64,000 nt of DNA from Geminicoccaceae bacterium (GTDB lineage Bacteria > Pseudomonadota > Alphaproteobacteria > Geminicoccales > Geminicoccaceae): assembly GCA_028285265.1 (NCBI GenBank), contig JANQPX010000030.1, positions 761,793 through 825,792 on the forward strand, given 5' to 3'. Position numbers and translations under genes: made by a program. The notes below the pieces were generated by a model, which searched no databases, was not told the origin of the DNA, and saw nothing but the letters and a program-made list of their open reading frames with translations. Of this stretch, positions 63,694 through 64,000 are shown one piece after another (the first letter of the stretch is position 1; the number at the start of each line of letters is the position of its first letter).

Positions 63694-64000
63694 GACCATC
63701 GGACAGTATCGCCAGCAATAGGACGAAATTGAGATATCGGATGCTGTTGCTTAGACCGAAAGTTTTCGACGCGGCCGGTCTTGGCACTTCGCGGCCATGG
63801 CCCTTCTGGCGAGAATGCGCTCGAAAGCAGACATGTCAGGCGAGTTCCGGCCTTAAAGGCTGCTTTGCCTAGCAAAGCGGGCGCGGCTCGATGTGGCGCT
63901 AGTTCACCCTTTTGACCCAGCCTGTGTCAAAAGGCGTTTTGAGACAGTAGTTTAAACTTAGTCTTTGCTATTAAGCCGTGTAAGCCTTTGGTGAACTTAC
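63694..64000. other. Right end of window, no gene
   Basis: No supported ORF. A 9-bp inverted repeat CCTTTTGAC / GTCAAAAGG with a 9-base spacer lies at 63908-63934, with CGTTTTGAGACA next to it. It could be an operator or recombination site. Confidence 0.4.

Overview
The window looks like chromosomal DNA of an alphaproteobacterium of moderate GC content. The supporting signs are the rpmH-rnpA-yidD-yidC-engB-argB order, a Cpa/Tad pilus locus of the alphaproteobacterial type, and many solute-receptor and TRAP genes typical of marine or soil members with broad diets. I cannot place it to genus from sequence alone. 

Layout. 1-3835 (minus): housekeeping cluster rpmH, rnpA, yidD, yidC, engB and the start of argB, with a clear promoter upstream of rpmH. 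4089-6304 (plus): two DUF547 exported paralogs, then an orphan membrane histidine kinase. 7940-20002: a full Tad (Flp) pilus locus. Two Flp prepilins, the prepilin peptidase, CpaB, C, D, E, F and TadB, C run on minus as one coupled operon; TadD is inverted, and TadE and a TadE/G-like pseudopilin follow. 20863-23692: MttB-family methyltransferase, GNAT and glycerophosphodiesterase. tRNA-Asp(GTC) follows, then two periplasmic receptors (TAXI and TctC/Bug) without permeases. 27058-29640 (minus): a soluble chemoreceptor with four near-identical FixL-like PAS modules. tRNA-Leu(TAA) comes next. 30028-34726 (minus): a GAF/PAS histidine kinase, a receiver, and a REC-REC-GGDEF-EAL protein form a signalling operon. 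35116-40710 (plus): a three-gene set of ATP-grasp ligase, a sensor/MFS fusion, and a periplasmic ABC-type receptor. 41248-47115 (plus): acyl-CoA dehydrogenase, class III CoA-transferase, PaaK-like ligase, amidase and PuuE-like hydrolase, a catabolic operon. Glutaredoxin and a 3-methyladenine glycosylase lie on minus, then a complete TRAP transporter dctQMP with a strong terminator. 51741-53756 (minus): yajQ and a three-gene nitrile hydratase/thiocyanate hydrolase-type set. 54053-57115 (plus): a MotA/ExbB-like channel with a long coiled-coil OmpA partner. 

From tRNA-Gly(CCC) at 57357-57431 to the window end is a genomic island: a tyrosine recombinase at the tRNA 3' end, a small HTH protein, an outer-membrane barrel, phage-type small genes including DUF1064, a membrane pentapeptide-repeat protein, and a DUF4062-TPR protein. 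The far end of the island is not in the window. 

The best leads for something new are the four-fold FixL-like PAS chemoreceptor, the ATP-grasp / sensor-MFS / receptor operon, the split nitrile hydratase-type enzyme, and the DUF4062-TPR protein on the tRNA-Gly island. All functional claims come from reading the proteins by eye; no searches were run.
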